Source: Limonium bicolor
Taxonomy: Eukaryota > Streptophyta > Magnoliopsida > Caryophyllales > Plumbaginaceae
NCBI GenBank assembly: GCA_023374045.1
Contig: CM041777.1
Span: 103,308,046-103,372,045 of the forward strand
Length of the DNA: 64,000 nucleotides
Direction of reading: 5' to 3'
Notes under the pieces: generated by a model
Seen by the model: the letters and a program-made list of their open reading frames with translations, nothing else
What the model was told of the DNA's origin: nothing
Database searches by the model: none
Position numbers and translations under genes: made by a program
In this document: piece after piece, positions 1 to 11,639 of the stretch
Position numbering within the stretch: position 1 is the first letter of the stretch
Layout of the letters: each line of letters opens with the position of its first letter

Positions 1-2
1 AG

Positions 3-332
3 ATCCTACAACAACGTAAGCCTAACTTAATCCATCTTAGACATTTTGGATGTCGATGCTACATTTGTAACAATGATAAGGACAACTTGGGTAAGTTCTC
101 TCCCAAGAGTGATGAAGGTATATTTCTTGGTTATTCTTTTAAAAGCAAAGCTTATCGTGTTATTAACTTAAGGACTCAGTGCCTAGAAAAAAGCCCTCAC
201 GTCAAGTTTGATGAGTTCAGTAATATTGGCTCATCTTCTGATGAACTTGAATTTGCTCTTGATGATCATCTAGCAGATCCACAGTTCATCACAGTCCCAA
301 TAAGCCGACTTCAAGACACTACATCCCCATAG
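3..332 (+). pseudogene. Ty1/copia integrase C-terminal fragment
   Basis: The frame is open from base 3, upstream of the first ATG at 87, and enters from outside the window. It encodes HLRHFGCRCYICN, DNLGKFSPKSDEGIFLGYS and KAYRVINLRT, the conserved block just after the catalytic core of plant Ty1/copia integrases. It stops at 330-332. No reverse transcriptase follows, so this is a truncated piece of a copia polyprotein, cut by the unrelated LTR-like sequence downstream. Family assignment rests on motif recognition and is secure. The clade within copia is not determined. Confidence 0.85.
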
Positions 333-1386
333 ATTGAAAATACTACAGGAAAATATAGTCACTTTTTTATACCCAAAATTTTACCCCCCAAAAGAGAGTC
401 TCTTAAGGCATAAGTGCTAAAAGGGTGGTTTGATCAAGTGATACAGAATCCCAGTTCGATCGGCACGTTTTGAGGTAAAAGCAAAAGAACTTGTGAGACT
501 AGGAGGTAGAAAATGAATAAGTAGAAAAAGTGTAATGTCATCTTCTTTTCTTTGCAAGTTCAAATTTTAAGTGCTAAAAAGTAGAACTTATGGGATTGAT
601 GATAAGGGGAAATATTACTAGACACGAAAGCCAAGACGGTCCAAGCCCAATCCGGGCCCAAGACCCCACTTCAGGACCCTACTCGGGCTCAAGACCAGAC
701 CCCAAGCTCCAATCCAGGCCCCTGCCCAGTCCCTAGTTCGGGCCCCCTGCCCTGCGTCTGGGCCTACATCCCACCCCGCGCTTTGCGCCCAGGCATCTTA
801 CCCCGCACCCTGCATTCTACACCTGAGCTTTACACCCCGTGCCCCACACCTTGGGGGCCAGAATGATTTACAAGAAGAAGAGTATTAAAGTTAGAAGGAT
901 TTCTCCATTAAAATAATGCCACATGTACAAGGGTTTAAAGATAGACTTCACCTTATAAATTCTATAAATAGAGATAAGGGGCTCATATGTAAAGCGACAC
1001 AACACGACACAACACAAGATAAGTGAGAGAAATACTTAGAAATCTCTCAAAGGTTGTAATACCCAAAGATTATGAGAGAAATAAAGATATTGCCAAAGAG
1101 TGGACATATGCCAGTTTATTGGCCGAACCACTATATTTCTTGGTGTTTGGTTTATCGGTGATAGTCTTTCGATGTTAGCATGCAGAATAAAATCACACAT
1201 TTTCAGAGAGAAAGCTTACGAGATGGCTTAGGAGCCCTGAAAATTATGAAAATGCCTCTTGTGATGACCAAGCTGCCACCTATGCCTCAAAACGCGTGGA
1301 ACAACCTAGGATTTTTTCCCCTTTGATCAAACTACCCTTACGCTTTGATATACCGTTTCCCAGGGGTCAAAATTTTGGGTATAACA
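333..1386. mobile_element. LTR-like relic(s), no coding capacity
   Basis: No gene is visible. The right edge ends GGGTATAACA at 1386 and is followed by a run of C, which on the minus strand reads as a polypurine tract next to an LTR starting TGTTATACCC. The same junction recurs at 60535. A plus-strand TATA box (tataaata, 963-970) precedes a stretch resembling the R/U5 part of plant LTRs, so two LTRs of opposite orientation may be overlaid here. A GC-rich, CCC/GGG-rich degenerate repeat lies at about 636-860. The left boundary is not defined. Confidence 0.45.
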
Positions 1387-3609
1387 AATCCCCCCCCCTC
1401 AACTATGCTTTTTAATGAAGATGAAAAGATAGTTGATGCTTGAGTGATACCTTAAAAGTTTTCCCGTCCTTAGAGAATTTGCCCCCTGTCTCGAGTTTCC
1501 ACCAAAGATCCATTGGTTGCGCCGAGCTATTCTGAGGTGCTGGTACCTAAAAGAGAACTCTAAATTTGTTGGTCTATTCTGAGGCACCAACTACCTAAAA
1601 TGTGAAATGCAAACTAAATTAAGAAAGAATATAGTAAGCCAAGCATCTAAGGTTTCATGAACCTGTAAATGAATGAACTAAGCCGAGCATTTAAGGTGTC
1701 AGAAACTTGAAAATGAATGAACTATGCCGTGCATCTAAGGTGTTGGGAACCTGTAAAAAATAAACTACACCGAGTCTCTAAGGTGTCGGGAACTTGTAAG
1801 TGGAGGAAATATGCCGAGCATCTAAGGTGTCGGGAACCCAAAAGTGAAGGATATATGTCGAGCATCGAAGGTGTTGGGAACCTAAAAGTGAAGGAAATAC
1901 ACCAAGCATCTAAGGTATCGGGAACCTAAAAGTGAAGGAAATATGTCAAGAATCCAAGGTGTCGGGAACCTAAATGTGAAGGAAATACGCCGAGCATCTA
2001 AGGTATCGAGAACCAAAAAGTGAAGGAAATATGCCGAGCATCTAAGGTGTCAGGAACCTAAAAGTGAAGGAAATACGCCGAACATCTAAGGTGTCGGGAA
2101 CCTAAAAGTGAAAGAATATGCCGAGCATCTAAGGTGTCAGGAACCTAAAAGTGAAAGAAATACGCCAAGCAAGTAAGGTGTTGGGAACCTAACACTCCTG
2201 GTTGGTTACCTATGGGGACTTATCGCCACTGTCCACCAACTAGGGTGCAGGGATAACTTCTAGACTACCAAGGGGACTTTTTGCCACTGCCTACTAGTTG
2301 TTATTCTATAAATAATTGACACAAAGTTAGGGGGCTTATTGCCACTGCCCTGCTAACTCCTCTGAGCATCTAAGGTGTCGGGAACCTATAAAAACTACGC
2401 TGAGCATCTAAGGTGTCGGAAACCTAAAAGGTATGACATGTAGTGTGTTTGATGAATGCAATGTGTTTGATGATATGTTTTATGATGCAAGAGTGCAATA
2501 AAACACATGGCCCAGAATACTTATATTTTGGAAAATGTAATGTTGCAAAGACAATGGTCTTATGCAAATTATTGTGAAAGTGCCAAATGTGGCAATGATG
2601 AGGTGTATGTAGAAGTTGTAAGATACCATCAAAGTGTTTGTAGGAAATGACACTTATCCAAAATAAGAAACTATTAAAAAAGGTGCCAAATATGGTAATG
2701 TTTGAGGAAAACTTTGTCTATTAAAGAAGGAAAATGAAATGATCATTTCCTGACTAAAGATTTCAGATTTACGATTTGTTTCTTAGGAGATGAACATGCT
2801 GTTGGTGGGAGTGTGTGGTGCTTGTTGTTGGGGTTTAAGGCTTTTTGAGTGAAGGTTAGGGCTTATTATGGGCCTGAGAATGTTTGTGTGAAGGTTAGGG
2901 CTTATGACGGGCCTGAGGGTGTTTGTGTGGAGGTTAGGGCTTGTGTGTGTCTATGTGGTGGTGGTGTTGGTGGTGCTTAAAGCTTGTGAAGAGTTAAGCT
3001 TTGGCTTTTGATTGGTGTTGTCATAGCGATTGTTGGAACCAACAATTACCCCCAGTATTTTTCCTTAAGACAATCTGAGCTAGATTTTATTTTATGGCAA
3101 TCGATTGGAATGATCAATTGCCCCCACTATTTTCTTTGATTAGATGTGTAAAACAAATCTTGCTCTCACGGGGTTAAGGCTTGTATTTTTCAATGTGGCA
3201 CTTTCTAACATACACTTGATTATGATTAGTTTTTGCACTCTTTTCTTACTTACGGTCAAACTTCCAGACCATCAAATTTGATGTTTGTTGGAATTACGCA
3301 TTCAATTTGTTACTTTCGCATGATTGGATACACAACTACTAAGTCAGAAGTCTTTCAAGCTGAGAGCGTGTCCATGGGGTGTGATGAAAGACAACGGGAC
3401 CATGGAGGAATACTTGAGGTATGTGGAGCTTAAAGGGGTGACCAAAGCTGCAACTTACGTCTTCCCTCGGATTTAACTTCCCTGTCTTGAAATCATCTAG
3501 CTGCTTTGCAATTGACGTTGATTTCGAGCTTTGGACCTAGAACTTTTGAAGTCATCCTTTATACCATTTCTCTTCTTTTCCCCCCACTTATTTACATCAT
3601 TTGAGAAGG
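1387..3609 (-). mobile_element. E0: non-coding interior of a minus-strand LTR element
   Basis: This is the internal part of an element related to E6 at the far end of the window. It begins with a polypurine tract read on the minus strand (C-run at 1389-1398). It then carries a minisatellite and a stretch at about 2800-3590 that aligns base for base, with substitutions, to about 61905-62650. Shared landmarks are a 'ttgcccccagtattt'-like motif and a matching ORF-like stretch (3233-3433 against 62294-62506). The similarity stops near 3590, just before the E1 LTR, so E1 probably inserted here. The short ORFs are not supported as genes. Confidence 0.6.
1640..2430. repeat. About 43-bp minisatellite, roughly 15 units
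   Basis: Thirteen imperfect copies of a unit built around 'gccgagcatctaaggtgtc' and 'gggaacctaaaagtgaagg' lie at 1640-2190. Two more lie at 2360-2430, after a stretch containing 'ggggacttattgccactgcc'-type repeats. Diverged copies of the same unit occur at 1500-1610 and at 60620-60780. The tandem array belongs to the E0/E6 element family. Confidence 0.85.
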
Positions 3610-6600
3610 TGTGAGTCTCGGATAGGGGTCTCCTAATGTGGGTCCCGAGGTAAAATCAGTTTATATGAACCCTCATACTCGAATGATGCAAGATTACAAA
3701 AATTTAAATTGCACACAAAAGTAAACACACAACATAAAAGATGTAAACCAACAATTTTCAAGCTAAGCTCTCTTATTTTAAGATTAAATAAGTTAAAATT
3801 AAAAGTTAATCTCCAGTAGAGTTCCATTCTGTAAGCCTTGCTTTTTGAACCTGAAATACCCCTAACCTTTAAATAATTAAATAATGAGAAATAAATATCA
3901 TTTGGGGGATTATGAGATCCTAAGAAAATATATAAACACTTAGGCATTAAAACGCACCGAAACTCCTTAAGGTCAACAACGAGCGTTAAGCCGGACCTTA
4001 AGCTAACCAAGGTATATGAACTATAAAACTCATACCAAGTCAACTAAGGATCATTATACGACCTTTAAAACACAGGTCCTCGGCTAGAACAGGGTAGAAA
4101 TGTAAAATGCCCGGGAGAGTCGCACACCTCCCTAAAGGCCCGAAAGTCCCGGAAATACTTTATAAGATGAAAGAAAGCATTAAACTTCATTCCAAATGCA
4201 CCATAACACTTTATTAAACATATAAGAGGAAGTCCTCACGCTAAATTCTCAATTAAACGCAAAGTGCTCGGAGATACCCATTGGGGGCCCCATAAACCCC
4301 CGAGAATGCCCTGGAGAGGTACCGAAGTGGCACAAACTCCTATATAATTCATTCTTATAGTTCCTATCATCATTATTCATCATTCTAAAGATAATTCTCG
4401 AGCTAATTTTTCAAAAATACACAAAAGGCTCGGGGGAATTTCTTAACGCTCCTATTTTGCCCGGGAGTGTCCCGATAGCCCAGAAATTGTGTCACGAGTT
4501 GATATAACCCCATATAACTCAATGTAACACCTTAATATATTATTATTGACATTAAAAAATGTTTATAAACACTTGTAACTCATAGCGACTACTTATTTTC
4601 CCGAATATCCTTAAAGCACAAAAACGCATCTTCGGGTGCCATAAAAACGCGTTCTACGCTATTACCTTGAAGTTTTTGAGGAGCCACAAGTTGGGAATAT
4701 TAAATGGGGATGAATTGAATATCTAAATCAATGAAATCCAGTGCTAAACTCAAAGCACAAGTAGAGCCGAAAATCAGATCAAAAAGTAGTAAAAAATCAG
4801 CATTTTACCTTAGAAACTTTCATCTTTTACCATGGTATCAATGTACCAATTAAATGTTGTGACTTATAACATGTTACAATATGATCTTAATACAATATAG
4901 TGTGACAGGAACCAAATTAAAAATCAGTTCCACATGGCCACATAAGGGGCCGTTTTTTTGGTATATTTGGCTTGATTTTAACTTAATAAATTGTCTTATG
5001 GATGATGACTCATCTTACCATATACCATGTGAAATTATGTCAAAATAATCTCAGTCTAAGGAGACCTCCATTACCGTAAACCTGCAGGAAACAACAAGGA
5101 AGATTAAGTTAAGGAAAAGTAATGGAATTAAAATACATAAAGTAGATCTTGGTTTATATAATGTAAAGTTGCAAATAGACAAACAAATCATCCCATTCTC
5201 TAGCCTATGGCTGCTGAAATCAAGCAAGAAAAAGGAGGTTTGATTGCTGTATTAAAATCAAACTAAAACATCTACCGAACTAGGCATGTTATCATGTCCC
5301 CAAATGACAAAAATCAAATGCTACCTACAACTCTAATTACCGAAAATCTGCAAGGGAACAAGGCAAATTTAGCATGGTATTCATCTTAGAAAATTCAAAA
5401 GAAACAACTACCTACCTTTGCCCTTGTCATCTTGTGTAAATTGACAATCAAAGTCTCCATTCCTCCTTGTCAAGTGCCGAAAGTCTAGCTGGTTGTGAGG
5501 CTTTATGGAGCCAAAAGTCAAGCAAATAAACTAAATAAAAGCTAGACAACTTTGACATTATTGTGTCAAAAATTCCTTCATTGCCTAACTCCTTAAGCCT
5601 TACGTGAGTAACCATTCTTCCTTGCCCTCATTCAGCCAATTTTGGTAAGGCTTTCCTTCCCTCTCTTTTCTTCTTCCTTTCATTTACTCCATTAGTGTTT
5701 TAAAGGTCCATTAATGGTATCTTAAGTTCTAACACCATTTTTGTGTAATTTTCCTAGTTAATTCTATTAAGTCTTGAAGCAATAATCATCCTAGCAACCA
5801 TACAAGTTTTCACCAAGCATTAGTACTCCAAGGAGTTGCCTTGATTCAACAACAACTCAAGGAACAAACAAGATCAAGTTAAGGTATATTTTTTGTTTGA
5901 AAATCCTAGCAAATACCTAAGTTAATGTCCGAAAATTTCAAGATTCTAAATCAATGTTCTCTTCATCATTTCATGAAGGAAACTTGGATCTCCAATCATC
6001 CCAAGGTGCACCAAAAATTCATTGAAAAATACCTAAGGTAAACTCTTGTAAACTACTCCAAATCTTACTTATAAATCCTTGCTAGAAGTCTAACACTTAG
6101 ATCTGCTAAACCTATGTAAGGAGACCGAAAATTCTACACCAAGAAACCATTGGCGGAGCTTGGAATTCAAAGGGAAATCAAGTACAAGAATTATCTTGAT
6201 TTAAGGAGTAAGTTTCTATAATTAAATCTACTAAGTTTAAGTTTGATTTAAGCTTCAAACTTTAGTACAAATTTATGTACAAACCTTTCATTAAATAGAA
6301 GCCGAAAACTATAGGTTATATCACCAAGAAAATAATTTATAACATACAAGGTAAGATTATTACCTTAAGGTATAAATTTGTGTCACAAAAACTAATTATG
6401 ATACATAAATAATTAGGCCGAAATATCTAGGAGTTAAATGGTCTATTTTGAGCTTATAATCATTCTAAGTCATTAGCATAATTTTTAGAAGTGTTATATG
6501 GCTTATATACATTTATATATACTTATTATAAGATATAATCAAGTTTTGAAACCATATGGTAAAATATTGTTACAGCCGAGAACAAAGTATTTCATTTGGT

Positions 6601-9061
6601 GTTTTTGAAGTATATAAGTGTATTAGCTTATATTATAAATTTTGGGAATATTAAAAATAGCTACAAGTATTTAAATGGCTAGTTTATTAAGCTATGTGGC
6701 TAAAATGTAAATTTTGAAAAGTTTGGAGTACTAAAAATAATTGCCGAGAATTAAAGGACTTATTTGGCATAATTATGGTATAATATAAGGTAGGAATTAA
6801 TATTATGAATTTTGGTGAATTTAAACAAGTGTTTAAGTGTTAAAATAACACTTTATAAAGTTTTGGGGCTATTTTGTAATTTATGGAAAGTTGAGAGTAA
6901 AAACTGAATACATATGATTTTCTGGCTATATTAAAGTAGTAATTATGAAATTAGGCTTTGGTCAAAGTGTTGACAAAAAACTATGGGTTAGAATGATTTA
7001 TGACATAAAATATTAAGTTTATAAAAGTTTTAGGGTGAATATGTAATTTATGAAAGAATATATATAAAACCGAATTGGATAAGGGGCGAAATCATAATTT
7101 ATAAAAATATGTGGGTCATTTCGGTATTTATGAAAATTAAATACTAAAACTATAGTTTATAAGTTAATATGTAATTTGTATAAAGTTTTGGGGTTAAAAT
7201 GTAAATATAGAAAGTATATGTGGAAAACCGAGAGTTTAAGGGATTATTTAGTAATTTATAAAAGTTGGAATATTCAATTGTAATTTCTGAGAGTTATATG
7301 GTCATTTAGTAATTTACAAAAGTTTATGTGTTCAATATATAATTACCGAATTTATAAGGTTGGTTTTGTAATTTAATAAAGAAAGGAATTAAAACTAAGG
7401 AATACAATGTTTTTTTGGAGTATAATGTAACGTTTATAAAATAATGGTGGTTATAATAAAAATAATCAAAATGTATAATATATAGAATAAGTGAAAACAA
7501 TTATGAGTATATAATTAATGAGATGAAGATATACCATAAAATGGAAATTCATTATCACATGTAGTTACTACAAAAAATAATGGACTGTTAAACTACCTCG
7601 AACCACTGTTAAATAACAGGGAGAAATTAAAGAACATACGGGGTTAGTATACTACGAGTAGTAGTTCTATATCAACAGTACTGTAATAGTTAGTGTTAGT
7701 TGTTTTAACGTTACCCGGTATTGCATGTACATATAACAGCGTTACGGGGAGGAACTATTAAGCGTGTACTGTCAAGCTAGCAATTTTCACGGTGAACGGA
7801 TTGTTAATTGTGTGGTTTGAATGTCCTAAGGATTTTCCTGAGGTCCAGACGTTGCGTGTTTAATTGTTAAGAGCGATATCTGTGATTTATGTATATTATC
7901 TGGTATACTGTATTGCTCGACACCATTGCGTTTCATTTTACACGAACGTCTTATGACTGGAAGTTTATACATCTAAACTCAAACAAGACTAGGTGACCTT
8001 TAGGTATTACGAGAACCTAACTGATGGTCAATGGTTATAGTCTTAACTCAAGGATTGGATATTGTATCACTCACTAAAGGGCTAACTTACAAAGAGAGGA
8101 ATCCAGCTAGTTTCGACTATCTGGTTGCGCATCGTGATCACTACGAGGGACTACTATCAAGAGTCACTCAAGGGAATCCATTGTCCACATTCGATGATGG
8201 CAGAGGGCACTACTGTTGGTGCACAGGTTTCAACCGAATTGGTCGCCTTTAAGGTAAATAAATTATCCAGGGCCATAAGGTCAGCTGGCAACGGTTGCAT
8301 TGGAACCCAGGCGACTACTGTCCATTAATAAGTTATTAAGGGTTGTCTTAACATGACGCTCGAGGTTGAAATTAATTGGAAGGTTTAAGTGATTGGCTAA
8401 AAGGATAAGGGCCATGTGGCCAACTAACAAGTACAGTTAATTAATACGCGTATCTTGTTTGGTTACTGTTGTTGATTATTGGTTACTGATTATTTGGTTG
8501 TTGCTTACTATTATGTGGTGGCACTGTTAGGTGAACTATTTTGTGTTTATTTAAACATTTACCGCTGTTATTATTATTGTAAACCGGCATAGCATGTAAT
8601 GAATCTAATATCAAGATGGCTAAACGACTTAAGGAATTCAAATGATTTAAGACTACATTTAGGATACCAGCATATTGTTTGCTGAGCCCTTCAATGGGCA
8701 AAACATTTCAGGTTACTGAGAAGAAACAAGCCGGAGAGCGGGACGCTGGGTAGTTGATGTATTTTAATGAAGTACTCTTTTAGTTTTATTGTGTACTATA
8801 ATAAGGAGTTCTGTTGTATCGGGTTTAGTTGCTCAGTTGTTTAGTTTGGTTTTGGATTGTAAGTTTAAGATTGCTCAGTATCTCGTCATCACAACGGTGG
8901 AGAGTTGAAGTGGATTGATGGAGTAAGGTTGCCTTGTTACTCACATGGGTAGGTAACGGCGTGTAACACCAACGTTAGTTAGTTTTATTTTCCGCTGCGA
9001 ATTATATTTATTATGCTACGACTTGCGATTATATTACAGGATTAGGATTAGGGATGTTACA
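3610..9061 (+). mobile_element. E1 5' LTR (Ty3/gypsy), about 5.45 kb
   Basis: The right end is firm: it closes with TGTTACA at 9061, five bases before an initiator-Met primer-binding site. The left end is placed at TGTGAG (3610) because similarity to the E6-type interior stops just before it and because the resulting length matches the 5,424-bp LTR of the related element E2. The 3' LTR of E1 is outside the window, so the start is provisional. The last 1.2 kb is recognisably homologous to the ends of the E2 LTRs (shared blocks around 7800-7870, 7930, 8130 and 8330). The body is AT-rich and non-coding; ORFs at 3633-4043 and 8031-8328 look spurious. Confidence 0.7.
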
Positions 9062-9066
9062 AAAAG

Positions 9067-9094
9067 TGGTATCAGAGCGGAGTTCCGCTCTGAT
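9067..9094 (+). promoter_or_regulatory. E1 primer-binding site inside a 10-bp hairpin
   Basis: TGGTATCAGAGC (9067-9078) is complementary to the 3' end of plant initiator methionine tRNA and starts five bases after the LTR. Bases 9071-9080 (ATCAGAGCGG) pair perfectly with 9085-9094 (CCGCTCTGAT) around an AGTT loop. The untranslated leader continues to the gag ATG at 9286 with no other feature seen. Confidence 0.85.
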
Positions 9095-10058
9095 GACAGG
9101 ATACTGAGTCAAGAACAGTGAGCATAGGAATATTGGGATACGAGAAAATATCGGTGAGGATTCGTGACTTAGAAGGAAACTGTTAGGATATCTTATTGCT
9201 AGTATTTAGACTTTCTTGCACATAATGATTGTGAATGTAGAAACGGTGTTACACCGAGTAGAAATAATAGTATACTATCTTATAGATGTCGACAAGAGGT
9301 AGACCACGTGGAGGCTGCAGTGGATGCGGTGGAGAGACACCAGCAGACGTCCCAGAGATACCAGGCCCGGCAGAGGCCATGGCAGCCTTCGCCGCTCAGC
9401 TAGGGACTCAGTTTGCGGGAGCTATACCCCACCCGCCGCAGCCCAGGGAGACTAACTGGCTGAAGAGCGTGGCAGACGCTAGAGTACTGACATATTCAGG
9501 GGAACCGGACCCCGCCTTGCTGGAGAAATTTATTGTGGAGCACCAGAAGGCATTCAAGGCTGTTAGAGTACTTGAAGATCAGAAGGTTGATATTGCAACG
9601 TACAACCTGAAGGATGCAGCAGGCATATGGTGGCGATCGGTCGAGGACCACCACCGAGCTACACCAAACTTTGACTGGACAACATTCATGGAGGTGCTAC
9701 GGGACAAGTACTACCCCGAGCACCTGAAGCAGAGAAAGAGACAAGAGTTCGAGACCCTAATTCAGGGGAGCCAGACAGTTGATGAGTATTATGCCAAGTT
9801 TATCAGTCTACTGGACTACATACCAGGGGTCAACTACTCCGACACAGTAAAAATCCAGAAATTTAGGGGAGGATTGAAGTATCGCATCCAGGGCTCCATG
9901 GGGGCCATACGTTTCACTACTATACAAGAATGCTATGACGCCGCATCGGCAACAGAGCTGATGCTGCAGAACAGGGAGGAGACCCAAGGAAAGAAAAGAA
10001 AGAATTCTGAAGGAGAGGATGGGGGAGCGAATTCGGGCGGTTACAACAAAAAGGGAAA

Positions 10059-10138
10059 GTAAGAAACCTATATTCGAGAACGAGTTGCCATTATCTACTA
10101 TACTTAAAATTGGTCACTAAACCTAAAACCTTCAGCAG
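10059..10138 (+). other. Putative intron in E1 gag
   Basis: It runs from GTAAGA to CAG, 80 bp, and contains stops in all frames. Removing it rejoins the basic linker (NKKGK) to the next coding block starting GAAATTCTTT. E2 has a matching insertion at 18361-18434 whose donor has decayed to AT. E3 shows no equivalent. Confidence 0.6.
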
Positions 10139-10260
10139 GAAATTCTTTGATAAGAAGAAGGGGCGGAAGGACTTCCAGGGTCAGAAGACGAAGGAGCAGG
10201 TCCCTCGTCTGACTGGCCTAGCTATTAATGCTCAGCCACTTAGGTCGGCACCACCCAAGG

Positions 10261-10337
10261 GTAAGGATACCCACCTCTCACTTAACCAAAACATTTATTA
10301 GCTATACCTTTACTAAACCATGTTGTATAAACAATAG
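10261..10337 (+). other. Putative intron in E1 gag before the zinc knuckles
   Basis: Donor GTAAGG and acceptor ATAG. Splicing joins APPKG in frame to TKPPQRHYYYK. The same position and phase are interrupted in E2 (18553-18635) and E3 (46260-46340) with unrelated intron sequence, which supports a genuine ancestral intron. Confidence 0.7.
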
Positions 10338-10943
10338 GCACTAAGCCACCCCAGCGCCACTACTACTATAAGTGCTGTGGAAATGATCACCCTGGCGTAG
10401 ATTTCTCAGGCAGGAAGGTGGAGTGCCACTATTGCAAGAAGGAAGGCCACCAAGAGTATGAATGCTTTTCCAACCCCGGAAGCCGAGTGTATAAAGGATC
10501 TAGAGACTCACAGAGGACCCAAGCTATCGAGGCGGGCGGACCAAGAGGAGGTCAGGCGCCGCAGAACAACACCTAAAATAGAGGACCGACAGGACAACCA
10601 TCCTCATCCGCGAGTCAGAAGGGAAAGGAGATTGTTCCAAGGCGAAACACCCTGTACTCAGTGGGAGCTTCGGGTCCTGAGACTAGCACTCAGCGCGAGA
10701 CCGGTAAGCCTAAACCCTAAACCAAAAGCATGAAGCATGAATGTGTGCTTACAGTTATCAAGCGATGAAACTTATATGTGTTTAGTACGGATCAAAATTT
10801 AGAGAGACCTAACTTAGGAAACCTCTCACCTAATAGGACACTTCGACATTTGTTACCCCTTACCTATGAGACCGTGATCACCTGAGCCTTTGAACGAAGG
10901 TCGGGAATATCCAGAGGCAGAGTGCCAAGTACTTTGACCCAGC

Positions 10944-11575
10944 ATGATCATACTCAAGCAATACCTAACCTTAGATGAACATATAGCCATTGTAAATGAA
11001 TGTAGAACTGTGGGAATAGGACTTGGAGGATTTTACACTCCAGGATACGAGAGCGGGTCAAAACTTAAATTATATATGATGTGTATGGGTAAGAATTGGG
11101 ATCCACAAACTAGGTTGTGTGGAGAGGTAAGAAAGGTAGATGGAGCACGAGTTCCTAGGATACCCAATATTTTTCAAACCTTGGTGACAGAAGCGGTCTA
11201 GATTGCGCAATAATTAGAGATAAACCACATACCGGACGTGAGAGCCGACGTTTGTATATGAACTTCTATGAGAAAAGGGGAAAACTTGGATTACACCAGG
11301 ACCGAGATGAGACATCGGAGTCAATTACCAAAGGGATACCAGTTGTATCATTCTCCATTGGAGATGATGCTGAGTTTCTATACGGTGATCAGAAGAGGAT
11401 GGACAAGGCGAGCAAGATTATTTTGAAGTCAGGAGACGTGTTGATATTTGGTGGAGAATCCAGATTAGTATACCATGGGATTAAGGGCATTAAGTTGAAT
11501 ACAACCCCATCGACCTTAGTAAACACTACCCATTTGAAACCAGGACGGTTGAATTTGACGTTTAGGCAATATTGA
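10944..11575 (+). pseudogene. E1 AlkB-like 2OG-Fe(II) dioxygenase, broken copy
   Basis: This belongs to the AlkB family, whose members oxidatively remove methyl groups from nucleic acids using 2-oxoglutarate and Fe(II). It is most like plant ALKBH1-type proteins. The N-terminal half (10944-11201) has GGFYTPGY and MMCMGKNWDP. After two in-frame stops (11199-11201 and 11211-11213) and a one-base deletion near 11254, the C-terminal half (11252-11575) has LGLHQDRDE (iron ligands H and D), PVVSFSIGD, SGDVLIFGG, YHGI (third ligand H) and PGRLNLTFRQY (the R-x5-R pair). The order and position between gag and protease match E3. It is about half identical to the E3 protein in the N-terminal part and more alike in the C-terminal part, so the two are old relatives and not a recent duplication. 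The lesions mean it is dead. Confidence 0.88.
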
Positions 11576-11639
11576 TGTAATTATGGAAATTGTATGTAAG
11601 AATCATTGGATTAATGAATGGCATTTTAATTCCTTTGAG

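Larger units (their letters stand above)
9286..10703 (+). pseudogene. E1 gag (Ty3/gypsy), one nonsense codon
   Basis: The structural capsid/nucleocapsid gene of E1. The start MSTRGRPRGG matches the starts of the E3 and E2 gags. The capsid (retrotransposon gag family) follows, with WWRSVEDH, FMEVLRDKYYPEHLKQ, QTVDEYYAKF and YIPGVNY. A basic linker leads to a zinc-knuckle region. The second knuckle, CHYCKKEGHQEYEC, is intact (C-x2-C-x4-H-x4-C). The first has lost two cysteines (YYYKCCGNDHPGVDF against CKWCNGDHPGKDC in E3). Continuity needs two small GT-AG introns (10059-10138 and 10261-10337). One in-frame TAA at 10574-10576 interrupts the tail, which then stays open to a splice-donor-like GTAAGC at 10704. 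The AlkB ORF lies 240 bases downstream. Confidence 0.85.

Noticed and set aside
1640..2190. Regularly spaced repeats resembling a CRISPR array
   Set aside because: Units are contiguous imperfect tandem repeats with no unique spacers, in a plant retroelement; a minisatellite.
3610..3622. E1 LTR start shares TGTGAG-CTCG with the E6 LTR start, suggesting the same family
   Set aside because: Similarity ends after about 13 bases, and the 3' end and PBS clearly place E1 with E2 and E3.
3633..4043. 136-aa minus-strand ORF in the E1 LTR
   Set aside because: AT-rich, no domain seen, and lies inside a long LTR; probably chance.
8031..8328. Two overlapping ORFs near the end of the E1 LTR
   Set aside because: The homologous block in LTR A (16200-16460) is open in a different way and the proteins do not align as a conserved product.
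9067..9078. tRNA gene suggested by tRNA-complementary sequence
   Set aside because: Only the 12-base primer-binding site is present; no cloverleaf follows at any of the three sites.
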